Program-made: the position numbers and the translations under genes
Shown here: piece after piece, positions 38,759 through 52,541 of the stretch
Layout: each line of letters opens with the position of its first letter
Position numbering within the stretch: position 1 is the first letter of the stretch
Notes under the pieces: model-generated
Told to the model about the DNA's origin: nothing
Database searches by the model: none
What the model saw: only the letters and a program-made list of their open reading frames with translations
Assembly: GCA_037013495.1 (NCBI GenBank)
Contig: JAZDXN010000022.1
Location: 124,001 to 188,000 of the forward strand
Length of the DNA: 64,000 bases
Direction: 5' to 3'
Source: Hippophae tibetana
Taxonomy: Eukaryota; Streptophyta; Magnoliopsida; Rosales; Elaeagnaceae

Positions 38759-39822
38759 CCGTTAATTAGTAAATAATTATTTTATTTAATCTAATATATA
38801 TATTTATAGTTTTTACTTGTGTCATTTTATTAAATTATTTCTTATAAAAGAATTTTTTTTTATGTTTTTAGCATTTTTAATAACATTTAGTATAAACTAG
38901 TACGTATTAGTTTATTTATTTGAGATTATTATATCATATTTCATTTTTTTCAAACAAAAGAAGACATTTTGTTAGTTAAATTACACTAAACTAATTTATT
39001 TTAACCCGAATTAGTTGGGAAAACTAAGGATTTTGTGTTATATTAACTTATATATATATAAGTATTTTGGAGTGAGATAATTTATGAAATTTTAAAATCC
39101 TTATTTATATTTGTAGAATTATTAGACTTCATACTAATTATAAAGTCAATAAATCTAATAAATAGGATTAAATTTTGTTTCGCATAATTTAATTGTATAT
39201 TGTACCATCACGTCTACGGTATAGGTAATCTCCTTCTATTTAAATTTTGATTTTTTAATTTCATCTAATATGAAGATACATGTGATATGTATGATATTTC
39301 ACCCTCAATTGGTAAATAATTATTTCATTTAATATAATATATATATTTATAGCTTTTACTTATGTTTTAATTATTTTAATTATTTCATACAGGAAAAACT
39401 ATAGGTTTTATTTATTTGTTTTTAACATTTTTAATAATATTTAGTACAAACTAGTACACGTTAATTAATTTATAAGATATTATTATATGATATTTAATTT
39501 TTATAAAACAAAATTAGACATTTGGTTAGTTAAATTATATTAAATTAATTTATTTTGTCTCAAATTAGTTGGTAAAAATAATGATTTTAAAAGACGATAA
39601 CTTATGAAATTTTGTAATTCTAATTTATGTTTGGAAAATTATTAGATATTGTCATAATTATAAACTAATACGTGAAATAATTTTTCGATAATAAAAACTA
39701 AATATGCATAAATAATCATAAAGTGTTGCTTGATATAGGTTTAAAAATTATTTCCATAATTTAAATAATTTAATTTCATATTTCAACATCATTTAATATT
39801 AAGATTTGTGAATGATATTTAA
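38759..39822 (+). repeat. Unit 38, Q-start/P mosaic
   Basis: 1064 bp. The start is Q-like with a T-expanded ataaaagaattttttttt stretch, then P (tttcgcataat, aatatgaag, tacacgtt) and an S-type tail (ttatttccat). Private changes include caaaagaagac and aaaactataggtttt. It corresponds to unit 43. Confidence 0.86.
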
Positions 39823-40894
39823 CCGTTAATTAGTAAATAATTATTTTATTTAATCTAATATATATATATATATATATATATAGTTTTTACTTGTGTCATT
39901 TTATTAAATTATTTTGTATAAAGGAAATGTTTTATGTGTTTAGCATTTTTAATAACATTTAGTATAAACTAGTACGTATTAGTTTATTTATTTGAGATTA
40001 TTATATCATATTTCATTTTTTTCAAACAAAATAAGACATTTTGTTAGTTAAATTACACTAAACTAATTTATTTTAACCCGAATTAGTTGGGAAAACTAAG
40101 GATTTTGTGTTATATTAACTTATATATATATAAGTATTTTGGAGTGAGATAATTTATGAAATTTTATAATCCTTATTTATATTTGTAGAATTATTAGACT
40201 TCATACTAATTATAAAGTCCATAAATCTAATAAATAGGATTAAATTTTGTTTTGCATAATTTAATTGTATATTGTACTATCACGTCTACGGTATAGGTAA
40301 TCTCCTTCTATTTAAATTTTGATTTTTTAATTTCATCTAATATTAAGATACATGTGGTATGTATGATATTTCACCCTCCATTGGTAAATAATTATTTCAT
40401 TTAATCTAATATATATATTTATAGCTTTTACTTATGTTTTAATTATTTTAATTATTTCATATAGGAAAAACTTTAGGTTTTATTTATTTGTTTTTAACAT
40501 TTTTAATAATATTTAGTACAAACTAGTACGCGTTAATTAATTTATAAGAGATTATTATATGATATTTAATTTTTATAAAACAAAATTAGACATTTGGTTA
40601 GTTAAATTATATTAAATTAATTTATTTTGTCTCAAATTAGTTGGTAAAAATAATGATTTTAAAAGACGATAACTTATGAAATTTTGTAATTCTAATTTAT
40701 GTTTGGAAAATTATTAGATGTTGTCATAATTATAAACTAATACGTGAAATATTTTTTCGATAATAAAAACTAAATATGCATAAATAATCATATAGTGTTG
40801 CTTGATATAGGTTTAAAAATTATTTTCATAATTTAAATAATTTAATTGCATATTTCACCATCATCTAATATTAAGATTTGTGAATGATATTTAA
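39823..40894 (+). repeat. Unit 39, P/Q mosaic
   Basis: 1072 bp. P start with a 25-bp AT run and agacattttg, then Q (gtccataaatc, caccctcca, catatagg). It corresponds to unit 44. Confidence 0.88.
39858..39882. repeat. (AT)n run, unit 39, 25 bp
   Basis: Class-P dinucleotide run. Confidence 0.88.
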
Positions 40895-41945
40895 CCGTTA
40901 ATTAGTAAATAATTATTTTATTCAATCTAATATATATATTTATAGTTTTTACTTGTGTCATTTTATTAAATTATTTCTTATAAAGGAATATTTTTATGTT
41001 TTTAGCATTTTTAATAACATTTAGTATAAACTAGTACATATTAGTTTATTTATTTGAGATTATTATATCATATTTCATTTTTATCAAACAAAATAAGACA
41101 TTTGTTTTGTTAAATTACACTAAACTAATTTAATTTGACCCGAATTAGTTAGGAAAACTAATGATTTTGTGTTATATTAACTTATATATATATATATTTT
41201 GTAGTGAGATGATTTATGAAATTTTATAATCCTTATTTATATTTGTAGAATTATTAAACTTAATACTAATTATAAATTCAATAAATCTAATAAATAGGTT
41301 TAAATTTTATTTTGCATAATTTAATTGTATATTGTACCATCATGTCTACAATCTCTTTCTATTTAAATTTTGATTTTTTAATTTCATCTAATATTAAGAT
41401 ACATGTCGTATGTATGATATTTTACCCTAAATTGGTAAATAATTATTTCATTTAATCTAATATATATATTTATTGATTTTACTTATGTTTGAATATTTTT
41501 TAATTATTTCATAAAGCAAAAACTTTAGGTTTTATTTATTTATTTTTGACATTTTTAACAATATTTAGTATAAACTAGTACGCGTTAATTAATTTATAAG
41601 AGATTATTATATGATATTTCATTTTTATAAAACAAAATTAGACATTTGGTTAGTTAAATTATATTAAATTAATTTATTTTGTCTCAAATTAGTTGGTAAA
41701 AATAATGATTTTAAAAGAAGATAACTTATGAAATTTTGATATTCTAATTTATGTTTGGAAAATTATTAGATGTTGTCCTAATTATAAATAATATGTGAAA
41801 TATGTTTTCGATAATAAAAGCTAAATATGCATAAATAATCATACAGTGTTGCTTGATAAAGGTTTAAAAATTATTTTCATAATTTAAATAATTTAATCGC
41901 TTATTGCACCATCATCTAATATTAAGATTTATGAATAATATTTAA
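40895..41945 (+). repeat. Unit 40, class R
   Basis: 1051 bp. R with ttattcaatctaat at its start, gagatgatt and ccctaaattgg, without the aaactgg change of units 29 and 32. Confidence 0.9.
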
Positions 41946-42996
41946 CCGTTAATTAGTAAATAATTATTTTATTTAATCTAATATATATATTTATAGTTTT
42001 TACTTGTGTGATTTTTTTAATTTATTTCGTATAAAGGAAATGTTTTATGTGTTTAGCATTTTTAATAACATTTAGTATAAACTAGTACGTATTAGTTTAT
42101 TTATTTGAGATTATTATATCATATTTCATTTTTATCAAACAAAATAAGAAGATTTGTTAGTTAAATTACACTAAACTAATTTATTTTAACCCGAATTAGT
42201 TGGGAAAACTAAGGAATTTGTGTTATATTAACTTATATATATAAGTATTTTGTAGTTAGATAATTTATGAAATTTTATAATCCTTATTTATATTTGTAGA
42301 ATTATTAGACTTAATACTAATTATAAAGTCAATAAATCTAATAAATAGGTTTAAATTTTGTTTTGCATAATTTAATTGTATATTGTACCATCATGTCTAC
42401 AATCTCCTTCTTTTTAAATTTTGATTTTTTAATTTCATCTAATATTAAGATACATGTGGTATGTATGATATTTCACCCACAATTGGTAAATACTTATTTC
42501 ATTTAATCTAATATATATATTTATAGCTTTTACTTATGTTTTAATTATTTTAATTATTTCATACAGGAAAAACTTTAGGTTTTATTTATTTGTTTTTAAC
42601 ATTTTTAATAATATTTAGTACAAACTATTACGTGTTAATTAATTTATAAGAGATTATTATATGATATTTCATTTTTATAAAACAAAATTAGACATTTGGT
42701 TAGTTAAATTATTTTAAATTAATTTATTTTGTCTCAATTTAGTTGGTAAAAATAATGATTTTAAAAGAAGATAACTTATGAAATTTTGTAATTCTAATTT
42801 ATGTTTGGAAAATAATTAGATGTTGTCCTAATTATAAACTAATATGTGAAATATTTTTTCGATAATAAAAACTAAATATGCATAAATAATCATACAGTGT
42901 TGCTTAATAAAGGTTTAAAAATTATTTTCATAATTTAAATAATTTAATCGCTTATTGCACCATCATCTAATATTAAGATTTATGAATAATATTTAA
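41946..42996 (+). repeat. Unit 41, class S with R-type end
   Basis: 1051 bp. It has the build of units 30 and 36, with private aaactattacgtg in the B core (breaking ACTAGT) and gcttaataaagg in the tail. Confidence 0.88.
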
Positions 42997-44060
42997 CCGT
43001 TAATTAGTAAATAATTATTTTATTTAATCTAATATATATATTTATAGTTTTTACTTGTGTGATTTTTTTAATTTATTTCGTATAAAGGAAATGTTTTATG
43101 TGTTTAGCATTTTTAATAACATTTAGTATAAACTAGTACGTATTAGTTTATTTATTTGAGATTATTATATCATATTTCATTTTTATCAAACAAAATAAGA
43201 CATTTTGTTAGTTAAATTACACTAAACTAATTTATTTTAACCCGAATTAGTTGGGAAAAACTAAGGATTTTCTGTTATATTAACTTATATATATATAAGT
43301 ATTTTGTAGTGAGATAATTTATGAAATTTTATAATCCTTATTTATATTTGTAGAATTATTAGACTTCATACTAATTTTAAAGTCAATAAATCTAATAAAT
43401 AGGATTAAATTTTGTTTCGCATAATTTAATTGTATATTGTACCATCACGTCTACGGTATAGGTAATCTCCTTCTATTTAAATTTTGATTTTTTTAATTTC
43501 ATCTAATATGAAGATACATGTGATATGTATGATATTTCACCCTCAATTGGTAAATAATAATTTCATTTAATATAATATATATATTTATAGCTTTTACTTA
43601 TGTTTTAATTATTTTAATTATTTCATACAGGAAAAACTTTAGGTTTTATTTATTTGTTTTTAACATTTTTAATAATATTTAGTACAAACTAGTACACGTT
43701 AATTAATTTATAAGATATTATTATATGATATTTAATTTTTATAAAACAAAATTATACATTTCGTTAGTTAAATTATATTAAATTAATTTATTTTGTCTCA
43801 AATTAGTTGGTAAAAATAATGATTTTAAAAGACGATAACTTATGAAATTTTGTAATTCTAATTTATGTTTGGAAAATTATTAGATGTTGTCATAATTATA
43901 AACTAATACCTGAAATAATTTTTCGATAATAAAAACGAAATATGCATAAATAATCATATAGTGTTGCTTGATATAGGTTTAAAAATTATTTTCATAATTT
44001 AAATAATTTAATTGCATATTTCACCATCATCTAATATTAAGATTTGTGAATGATATTTAA
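42997..44060 (+). repeat. Unit 42, S/P mosaic
   Basis: 1064 bp. A copy of unit 37 (ggattttctgtta, actaattttaaag, ataataatttcattt, acctgaaataattt), with private gggaaaaactaagg and attatacatttcg. Confidence 0.88.
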
Positions 44061-45123
44061 CCGTTAATTAGTAAATAATTATTTTATTTAATCTAATATA
44101 TATATTTATAGTTTTTACTTGTGTCATTTTATTAAATTATTTCTTATAAAGGAATTTTTTTTATGTTTTTAGCATTTTTAATAACATTTAGTATAAACTA
44201 GTACGTATTAGTTTATTTATTTGAGATTATTATATCATATTTCATTTTTTTCAAACAAAATAAGACATTTTGTTAGTTAAATTACACTAAACTAATTTAT
44301 TTTAACCCGAATTAGTTGGGAAAACTAAGGATTTTGTGTTATATTAACTTATATATATATAAGTATTTTGGAGTGAGATAATTTATGAAATTTTATAATC
44401 CTTATTTATATTTGTAGAATTATTAGACTTCATACTAATTATAAAGTCAATAAATCTAATAAATAGGATTAAATTTTGTTTCGCATAATTTAATTGTATA
44501 TTGTACCATCACGTCTACGGTATAGGTAATCTCCTTCTATTTAAATTTTGATTTTTTAATTTCATCTAATATGAAGATACATGTGATATGTATGATATTT
44601 CACCCTCAATTGGTAAATAATTATTTCATTTAATATAATATATATATTTATAGCTTTTACTTATGTTTTAATTATTTTAATTATTTCATACAGGAAAAAC
44701 TTTAGGTTTTATTTATTTGTTTTTAACATTTTTAATAATATTTAGTACAAACTAGTACACGTTAATTAATTTATAAGATATTATTATATGATATTTAATT
44801 TTTATAAAACAAAATTAGACATTTGGTTAGTTAAATTATATTAAATTAATTTATTTTGTCTCAAATTAGTTGGTAAAAATAATGATTTTAAAAGACGAGA
44901 ACTTATGAAATTTTGTAATTCTAATTTATGTTTGGAAAATTATTAGATGTTGTCATAATTATAAACTAATACGTGAAATATTTTTTCGATAATAAAAACT
45001 AAATATGCATAAATAATCATATAGTGTTGCTTGATATAGGTTTAAAAATTATTTCCATAATTTAAATAATTTAATTTCATATTTCAACATCATTTAATAT
45101 TAAGATTTGTGAATGATATTTAA
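44061..45123 (+). repeat. Unit 43, Q-start/P mosaic
   Basis: 1063 bp. A copy of unit 38 with a T-expanded ggaattttttttatg start, P middle, tacacgtt and an S-type tail. Private change: agacgagaac. Confidence 0.87.
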
Positions 45124-46193
45124 CCGTTAATTAGTAAATAATTATTTTATTTAATCTAATATATATATATATATATATATAGTTTTTACTTGTGTCATTT
45201 TATTAAATTATTTTGTATAAAGGAAATGTTTTATGTGTTTAGCATTTTTAATAACATTTAGTATAAACTAGTACGTATTAGTTTATTTATTTGAGAGTAT
45301 TATATCATATTTCATTTTTTTCAAACAAAATAAGACATTTTGTTAGTTAAATTACACTAAACTAATTTATTTTAACCCGAATTAGTTGGGAAAACTAAGG
45401 ATTTTGTGTTATATTAACTTATATATATATAAGTATTTTGGAGTGAGATAATTTATGAAATTTTATAATCCTTATTTATATTTGTAGAATTATTAGACTT
45501 CATACTAATTATAAAGTCCATAAATCTAATAAATAGGATTAAATTTTGTTTTGCATAATTTAATTGTATATTGTACTATCACGTCTACGGTATAGGTAAT
45601 CTCCTTCTATTTAAATTTTGATTTTTTAATTTCATCTAATATTAAGATACATGTGGTATGTATGATATTTCACCCTCCATTGGTAAATAATTATTTCATT
45701 TAATCTAATATATATATTTATAGCTTTTACTTATGTTTTAATTATTTTAATTATTTCATATAGGAAAAACTTTAGGTTTTATTTATTTGTTTTTAACATT
45801 TTTAATAATATTTAGTACAAACTAGTACGCGTTAATTAATTTATAAGAGATTATTATATGATATTTAATTTTTATAAAACAAAATTAGACATTTGGTTAG
45901 TTAAATTATATTAAATTAATTTATTTTGTCTCAAATTAGTTGGTAAAAATAATGATTTTAAAAGACGATAACTTATGAAATTTTGTAATTCTAATTTATG
46001 TTTGGAAAATTATTAGATGTTGTCATAATTATAAACTAATACGTGAAATATTTTTTCGATAATAAAAACTAAATATGCATAAATAATCATATAGTGTTGC
46101 TTGATATAGGTTTAAAAATTATTTTCATAATTTAAATAATTTAATTGCATATTTCACCATCATCTAATATTAAGATTTGTGAATGATATTTAA
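45124..46193 (+). repeat. Unit 44, P/Q mosaic
   Basis: 1070 bp. A copy of unit 39 with a 23-bp AT run and private ttgagagtattat. Confidence 0.88.
45159..45181. repeat. (AT)n run, unit 44, 23 bp
   Basis: Class-P dinucleotide run, 2 bp shorter than its counterpart in unit 39. Confidence 0.88.
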
Positions 46194-47244
46194 CCGTTAA
46201 TTAGTAAATAATTATTTTATTTAATCTAATATATATATTTATAGTTTTTACTTGTGTCATTTTATTAAATTATTTCTTATAAAGGAATATTTTTATGTTT
46301 TTAGCATTTTTAATAACATTTAGTATAAACTAGTACATATTAGTTTATTTATTTGAGATTATTATATCATATTTCATTTTTATCAAACAAAATAAGACAT
46401 TTGTTTTGTTAAATTACACTAAACTAATTTAATTTGACCCGAATTAGTTAGGAAAACTAATGATTTTGTGTTATATTAACTTATATATATATATTTTTTG
46501 TAGTGAGATGATTTATGAAATTTTATAATCCTTATTTATATTTGTAGAATTATTAAACTTAATACTAATTATAAATTCAATAAATCTAATAAATAGGTTT
46601 AAATTTTATTTTGCATAATTTAATTGTATATTGTACCATCATGTCTACAATCTCTTTCTATTTAAATTTTGATTTTTTAATTTCATCTAATATTAAGATA
46701 CATGTCGTATGTATGATATTTTACCCTAAATTGGTAAATAATTATTTCATTTAATCTAATATATATATTTATTGATTTTACTTATGTTTGAATATTTTTT
46801 AATTATTTCATAAAGCAAAAACTTTAGGTTTTATTTATTTATTTTTGACATTTTTAACAATATTTAGTATAAACTAGTACGCGTTAATTAATTTATAAGA
46901 GATTATTATATGATATTTCATTTTTATAAAACAAAATTAGACATTTGGTAAGTTAAATTATATTAAATTAATTTATTTTGTCTCAAATTAGTTGGTAAAA
47001 ATAATGATTTTAAAAGAAGATAACTTATGAAATTTTGATATTCTAATTTATGTTTGGAAAATTATTAGATGTTGTCCTAATTATAAATAATATGTGAAAT
47101 ATGTTTTCGATAATAAAAGCTAAATATGCATAAATAATCATACAGTGTTGCTTGATAAAGGTTTAAAAATTATTTTCATAATTTAAATAATTTAATCGCT
47201 TATTGCACCATCATCTAATATTAAGATTTATGAATAATATTTAA
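46194..47244 (+). repeat. Unit 45, class R
   Basis: 1051 bp. R with atatattttttgtag in mid A and ggtaagttaaat in B as private changes. Confidence 0.9.
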
Positions 47245-48295
47245 CCGTTAATTAGTAAATAATTATTTTATTTAATCTAATATATATATTTATAGTTTTT
47301 ACTTGTGTGATTTTTTTAATTTATTTCGTATAAAGGAAATGTTTTATGTGTTTAGCATTTTTAATAACATTTAGTATAAACTAGTACGTATTAGTTTATT
47401 TATTTGAGATTATTATATCATATTTCATTTTTATCAAACAAAATAAGAAGATTTGTTAGTTAAATTACACTAAACTAATTTATTTTAACCCGAATTAGTT
47501 GGGAAAACTAAGGAATTTGTGTTATATTAACTTATATATATAAGTATTTTGTAGTTAGATAATTTATGAAATTTTATAATCCTTATTTATATTTGTAGAA
47601 TTATTAGACTTAATACTAATTATAAAGTCAATAAATCTAATAAATAGGTTTAAATTTTGTTTTGCATAATTTAATTGTATATTGTACCATCATGTCTACA
47701 ATCTCCTTCTTTTTAAATTTTGATTTTTTAATTTCATCTAATATTAAGATACATGTGGTATGTATGATATTTCACCCACAATTGGTAAATACTTATTTCA
47801 TTTAATCTAATATATATATTTATAGCTTTTACTTATGTTTTAATTATTTTTATTATTTCATACAGGAAAAACTTTAGGTTTTATTTATTTGTTTTTAACA
47901 TTTTTAATAATATTTAGTACAAACTAGTACGTGTTAATTAATTTATAAGATATTATTATATGATATTTCATTTTTATAAAACAAAATTAGACATTTGGTT
48001 AGTTAAATTATTTTAAATTAATTTATTTTGTCTCAAATTAGTTGGTAAAAATAATGATTTTAAAAGACGATAACTTATGAAATTTTTTAATTCTAATTTA
48101 TGTTTGGAAAATTATTAGATGTTGTCATAATTATAAACTAATACGTGAAATATTTTTTCGATAATAAAAACTAAATATGCATAAATAATCATATAGTGTT
48201 GCTTGATATAGGTTTAAAAATTATTTCCATAATTTAAATAATTTAATTTCATATTTCAACATCATTTAATATTAAGATTTGTGAATGATATTTAA
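47245..48295 (+). repeat. Unit 46, class S
   Basis: 1051 bp. S throughout, with tatatataag, taattatttttattattt in B, tacgtgtt, aagatatt, ttttttaattct and an S tail. The next unit is therefore P. Confidence 0.9.
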
Positions 48296-49361
48296 CCGTT
48301 AATTAGTAAATAATTATTTTATTTAATCTAATATATATATATATATATAGTTTTTACTTGTGTCATTTTATTAAATTATTTTGTATAAAGGAAATGTTTT
48401 ATGTGTTTAGCATTTTTAATAACATTTAGTATAAACTAGTACGTATTAGTTTATTTATTTGAGATTATTATATCATATTTCATTTTTTTCAAACAAAATA
48501 AGACATTTTGTTAGTTAAATTACACTAAACTAATTTATTTTAACCCGAATTAGTTGGGAAAACTAAGGATTTTGTGTTATATTAACTTATATATATATAA
48601 GTATTTTGGAGTGAGATAATTTATGAAATTTTATAATCCTTATTTATATTTGTAGAATTATTAGACTTCATACTAATTATAAAGTCAATAAATCTAATAA
48701 ATAGGATTAAATTTTGTTTCGCATAATTTAATTGTATTTTGTACCATCACGTCTACGGTATAGGTAATCTCCTTCTATTTAAATTTTGATTTTTTAATTT
48801 CATCTAATATGAAGATACATGTGATATGTATGATATTTCACTCTCAATTGGTAAATAATTATTTCATTTAATATAATATATATATTTATAGCTTTTACTT
48901 ATGTTTTAATTATTTTAATTATTTCATACAGGAAAAACTTTAGGTTTTATTTATTTGTTTTTAACATTTTTAATAATATTTAGTACAAACTAGTACACGT
49001 TAATTAATTTATAAGATATTATTATATGATATTTAATTTTTATAAAACAAAATTAGACATTTGGTTAGTTAAATTATATTAAATTAATTTATTTTGTCTC
49101 AAATTAGTTGGTAAAAATAATGATTTTAAAAGACGATAACTTATGAAATTTTGTAATTCTAATTTATGTTTGGAAAATTATTAGATGTTGTCATAATTAT
49201 AAACTAATACGTGAAATATTTTTTCGATAATAAAAACTAAATATGCATAAATAATCATATAGTGTTGCTTGATATAGGTTTAAAAATTATTTCCATAATT
49301 TAAATAATTTAATTTCATATTTCAACATCATTTAATATTAAGATTTGTGAATGATATTTAA
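48296..49361 (+). repeat. Unit 47, class P with S-type end
   Basis: 1066 bp. P with a 19-bp AT run, attgtattttgtacc, cactctcaatt, tacacgtt, aaaactaaat and an S-type tail (ttatttccat). It is followed by another P unit of identical length. Confidence 0.88.
48331..48349. repeat. (AT)n run, unit 47, 19 bp
   Basis: Class-P dinucleotide run, equal in length to that of unit 48. Confidence 0.88.
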
Positions 49362-50427
49362 CCGTTAATTAGTAAATAATTATTTTATTTAATCTAATAT
49401 ATATATATATATATAGTTTTTACTTGTGTCATTTTATTAAATTATTTTGTATAAAGGAAATGTTTTATGTGTTTAGCATTTTTAATAACATTTAGTATAA
49501 ACTAGTACGTATTAGTTTATTTATTTGAGATTATTATATCATATTTCATTTTTTTCAAACAAAATAAGACATTTTGTTAGTTAAATTACACTAAACTAAT
49601 TTATTTTAACCCGAATTAGTTGGGAAAACTAAGGATTTTGTGTTATATTAACTTATATATATATAAGTATTTTGGAGTGAGATAATTTATGAAATTTTAT
49701 AATCCTTATTTATATTTGTAGAATTATTAGACTTCATACTAATTATAAAGTCAATAAATCTAATAAATAGGATTAAATTTTGTTTCGCATAATTTAATTG
49801 TATATTGTACCATCACGTCTACGGTATAGGTAATCTCCTTCTATTTAAATTTTGATTTTTTAATTTCATCTAATATGAAGATACATGTGATATGTATGAT
49901 ATTTCACTCTCAATTGGTAAATAATTATTTCATTTAATATAATATATATATTTATAGCTTTTACTTATGTTTTAATTATTTTAATTATTTCATACAGGAA
50001 AAACTTTAGGTTTTATTTATTTGTTTTTAACATTTTTAATAATATTTAGTACAAACTAGTACACGTTAATTAATTTATAAGATATTATTATATGATATTT
50101 AATTTTTATAAAACAAAATTAGACATTTGGTTAGTTAAATTATATTAAATTAATTTATTTTGTCTCAAATTAGTTGGTAAAAATAATGATTTTAAAAGAC
50201 GATAACTTATGAAATTTTGTAATTCTAATTTATGTTTGGAAAATTATTAGATGTTGTCATAATTATAAACTAATACGTGAAATATTTTTTCGATAATAAA
50301 AACGAAATATGCATAAATAATCATATAGTGTTGCTTGATATAGGTTTAAAAATTATTTTCATAATTTAAATAATTTAATTGCATATTTCACCATCATCTA
50401 ATATTAAGATTTGTGAATGATATTTAA
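49362..50427 (+). repeat. Unit 48, class P
   Basis: 1066 bp. P with a 19-bp AT run, cactctcaatt, tacacgtt, aaaacgaaat and a P tail (ttgcatatttcacc). It starts the third PQRS repeat in the window. Confidence 0.9.
49397..49415. repeat. (AT)n run, unit 48, 19 bp
   Basis: Class-P dinucleotide run. Confidence 0.88.
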
Positions 50428-51490
50428 CCGTTAATTAGTAAATAATTATTTTATTTAATCTAATATATATATTTATAGTTTTTACTTGTGTCATTTTATT
50501 AAATTATTTCTTATAAAGGAAATTGTTTTATGTTTTTAGCATTTTTAATAACATTTAGTATAAACTAGTACGTATTAGTTTATTTATTTGAGATTATTAT
50601 ATCATATTTCATTTTTTTCAAACAAAATAAGACATTTTGTTAGTTAAATTACACTAAACTAATTTATTTTAACCCGAATTAGTTGGGAAAACTAAGGATT
50701 TTGTGTTATATTAACTTATATATATATAAGTATTTTGGAGTGAGATAATTTATGAAATTTTATAATCCTTATTTATATTTGTAGAATTATTAGACTTCAT
50801 ACTAATTATAAAGTCCATAAATCTAATAAATAGGATTAAATTTTGTTTTGCATAATTTAATTGTATATTGTACTATCACGTCTACGGTATAGGTAATCTC
50901 CTTCTATTTAAATTTTGATTTTTTAATTTCATCTAATATGAAGATACATGTGATATGTATGATATTTCACCCTCCATTGGTAAATAATTATTTCATTTAA
51001 TCTAATATATATATTTATAGCTTTTACTTATGTTTTAATTATTTTAATTATTTCATACAGGAAAAACTTTAGGTTTTATTTATTTGTTTTTAACATTTTT
51101 AATAATATTTAGTACAAACTAGTACGCGTTAATTAATTTATAAGAGATTATTATATGATATTTAATTTTTATAAAACAAAATTAGACATTTGGTTAGTTA
51201 AATTATATTAAATTAATTTATTTTGTCTCAAATTAGTTGGTAAAAATAATGATTTTAAAAGACGATAACTTATGAAATTTTGTAATTCTAATTTATGTTT
51301 AGAAAATTATTAGATGTTGTCATAATTATAAACTAATACGTGAAATATTTTTTCGATAATAAAAACTAAATATGCATAAATAATCATATAGTGTTGCTTG
51401 ATATAGGTTTAAAAATTATTTTCATAATTTAAATAATTTAATTGCATATTTCACCATCATCTAATATTAAGATTTGTGAATGATATTTAA
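50428..51490 (+). repeat. Unit 49, class Q with P insert
   Basis: 1063 bp. Q (ggaaattg, gtccataaatc, caccctcca) but with the P markers aatatgaagatac and catgtgatatg at about 50,935-50,955 and catacagg in B. This looks like a short conversion tract. Private change: tatgtttagaaaatt, shared with units 56 and 59. Confidence 0.87.
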
Positions 51491-52541
51491 CCGTTAATTA
51501 GTAAATAATTATTTTATTTAATCTAATATATATATTTATAGTTTTTACTTGTGTCATTTTATTAAATTATTTCTTATAAAGGAATATTTTTATGTTTTTA
51601 GCATTTTTAATAACATTTAGTATAAACTAGTACATATTAGTTTATTTATTTGAGATTATTATATCATATTTCATTTTTATCAAACAAAATAAGACATTTG
51701 TTTTGTTAAATTACACTAAACTAATTTAATTTGACCCGAATTAGTTAGGAAAACTAATGATTTTGTTTTATATTAACTTATATATATATATATTTTGTAG
51801 TGAGATAATTTATGAAATTTTATAATCCTTATTTATATTTGTAGAATTATTAAACTTAATACTAATTATAAATTCAATAAATCTAATAAATAGGTTTAAA
51901 TTTTATTTTGCATAATTTAATTGTATATTGTACCATCATGTCTACAATCTCTTTCTATTTAAATTTTGATTTTTTAATTTCATCTAATATTAAGATACAT
52001 GTCGTATGTATGATATTTTACCCTAAATTGGTAAATAATTATTTCATTTAATCTAATATATATATTTATTGATTTTACTTATGTTTGAATATTTTTTAAT
52101 TATTTCATAAAGCAAAAACTTTAGGTTTTATTTATTTATTTTTGACATTTTTAACAATATTTAGTATAAACTAGTACGCGTTAATTAATTTATAAGAGAT
52201 TATTATATGATATTTCATTTTTATAAAACAAAATTAGACATTTGGTTAGTTAAATTATATTAAATTAATTTATTTTGTCTCAAATTAGTTGGTAAAAATA
52301 ATGATTTTAAAAGAAGATAACTTATGAAATTTTGATATTCTAATTTATGTTTGGAAAATTATTAGATGTTGTCCTAATTATAAATAATATGTGAAATATG
52401 TTTTCGATAATAAAAGCTAAATATGCATAAATAATCATACAGTGTTGCTTGATAAAGGTTTAAAAATTATTTTCATAATTTAAATAATTTAATCGCTTAT
52501 TGCACCATCATCTAATATTAAGATTTATGAATAATATTTAA
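51491..52541 (+). repeat. Unit 50, class R
   Basis: 1051 bp. R with gattttgttttatatt in A and gagataatt, shared with unit 57. Confidence 0.9.

Larger units (their letters stand above)
34517..39822 (+). repeat. Five-unit higher-order repeat, copy 1
   Basis: 5306 bp: P/Q mosaic, R, S with R end, S/P mosaic, Q-start/P mosaic (starts 34517, 35593, 36644, 37695, 38759). The following block has the same five in the same order. Confidence 0.88.
39823..45123 (+). repeat. Five-unit higher-order repeat, copy 2
   Basis: 5301 bp with unit starts 39823, 40895, 41946, 42997 and 44061. Shared rare markers with copy 1 are ggattttctgtta, actaattttaaag, ataataatttcattt, acctgaaataattt and the T-expanded start of the fifth unit. 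The first unit differs: copy 1 has ataagaaattttg and copy 2 agacattttg. Confidence 0.88.
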
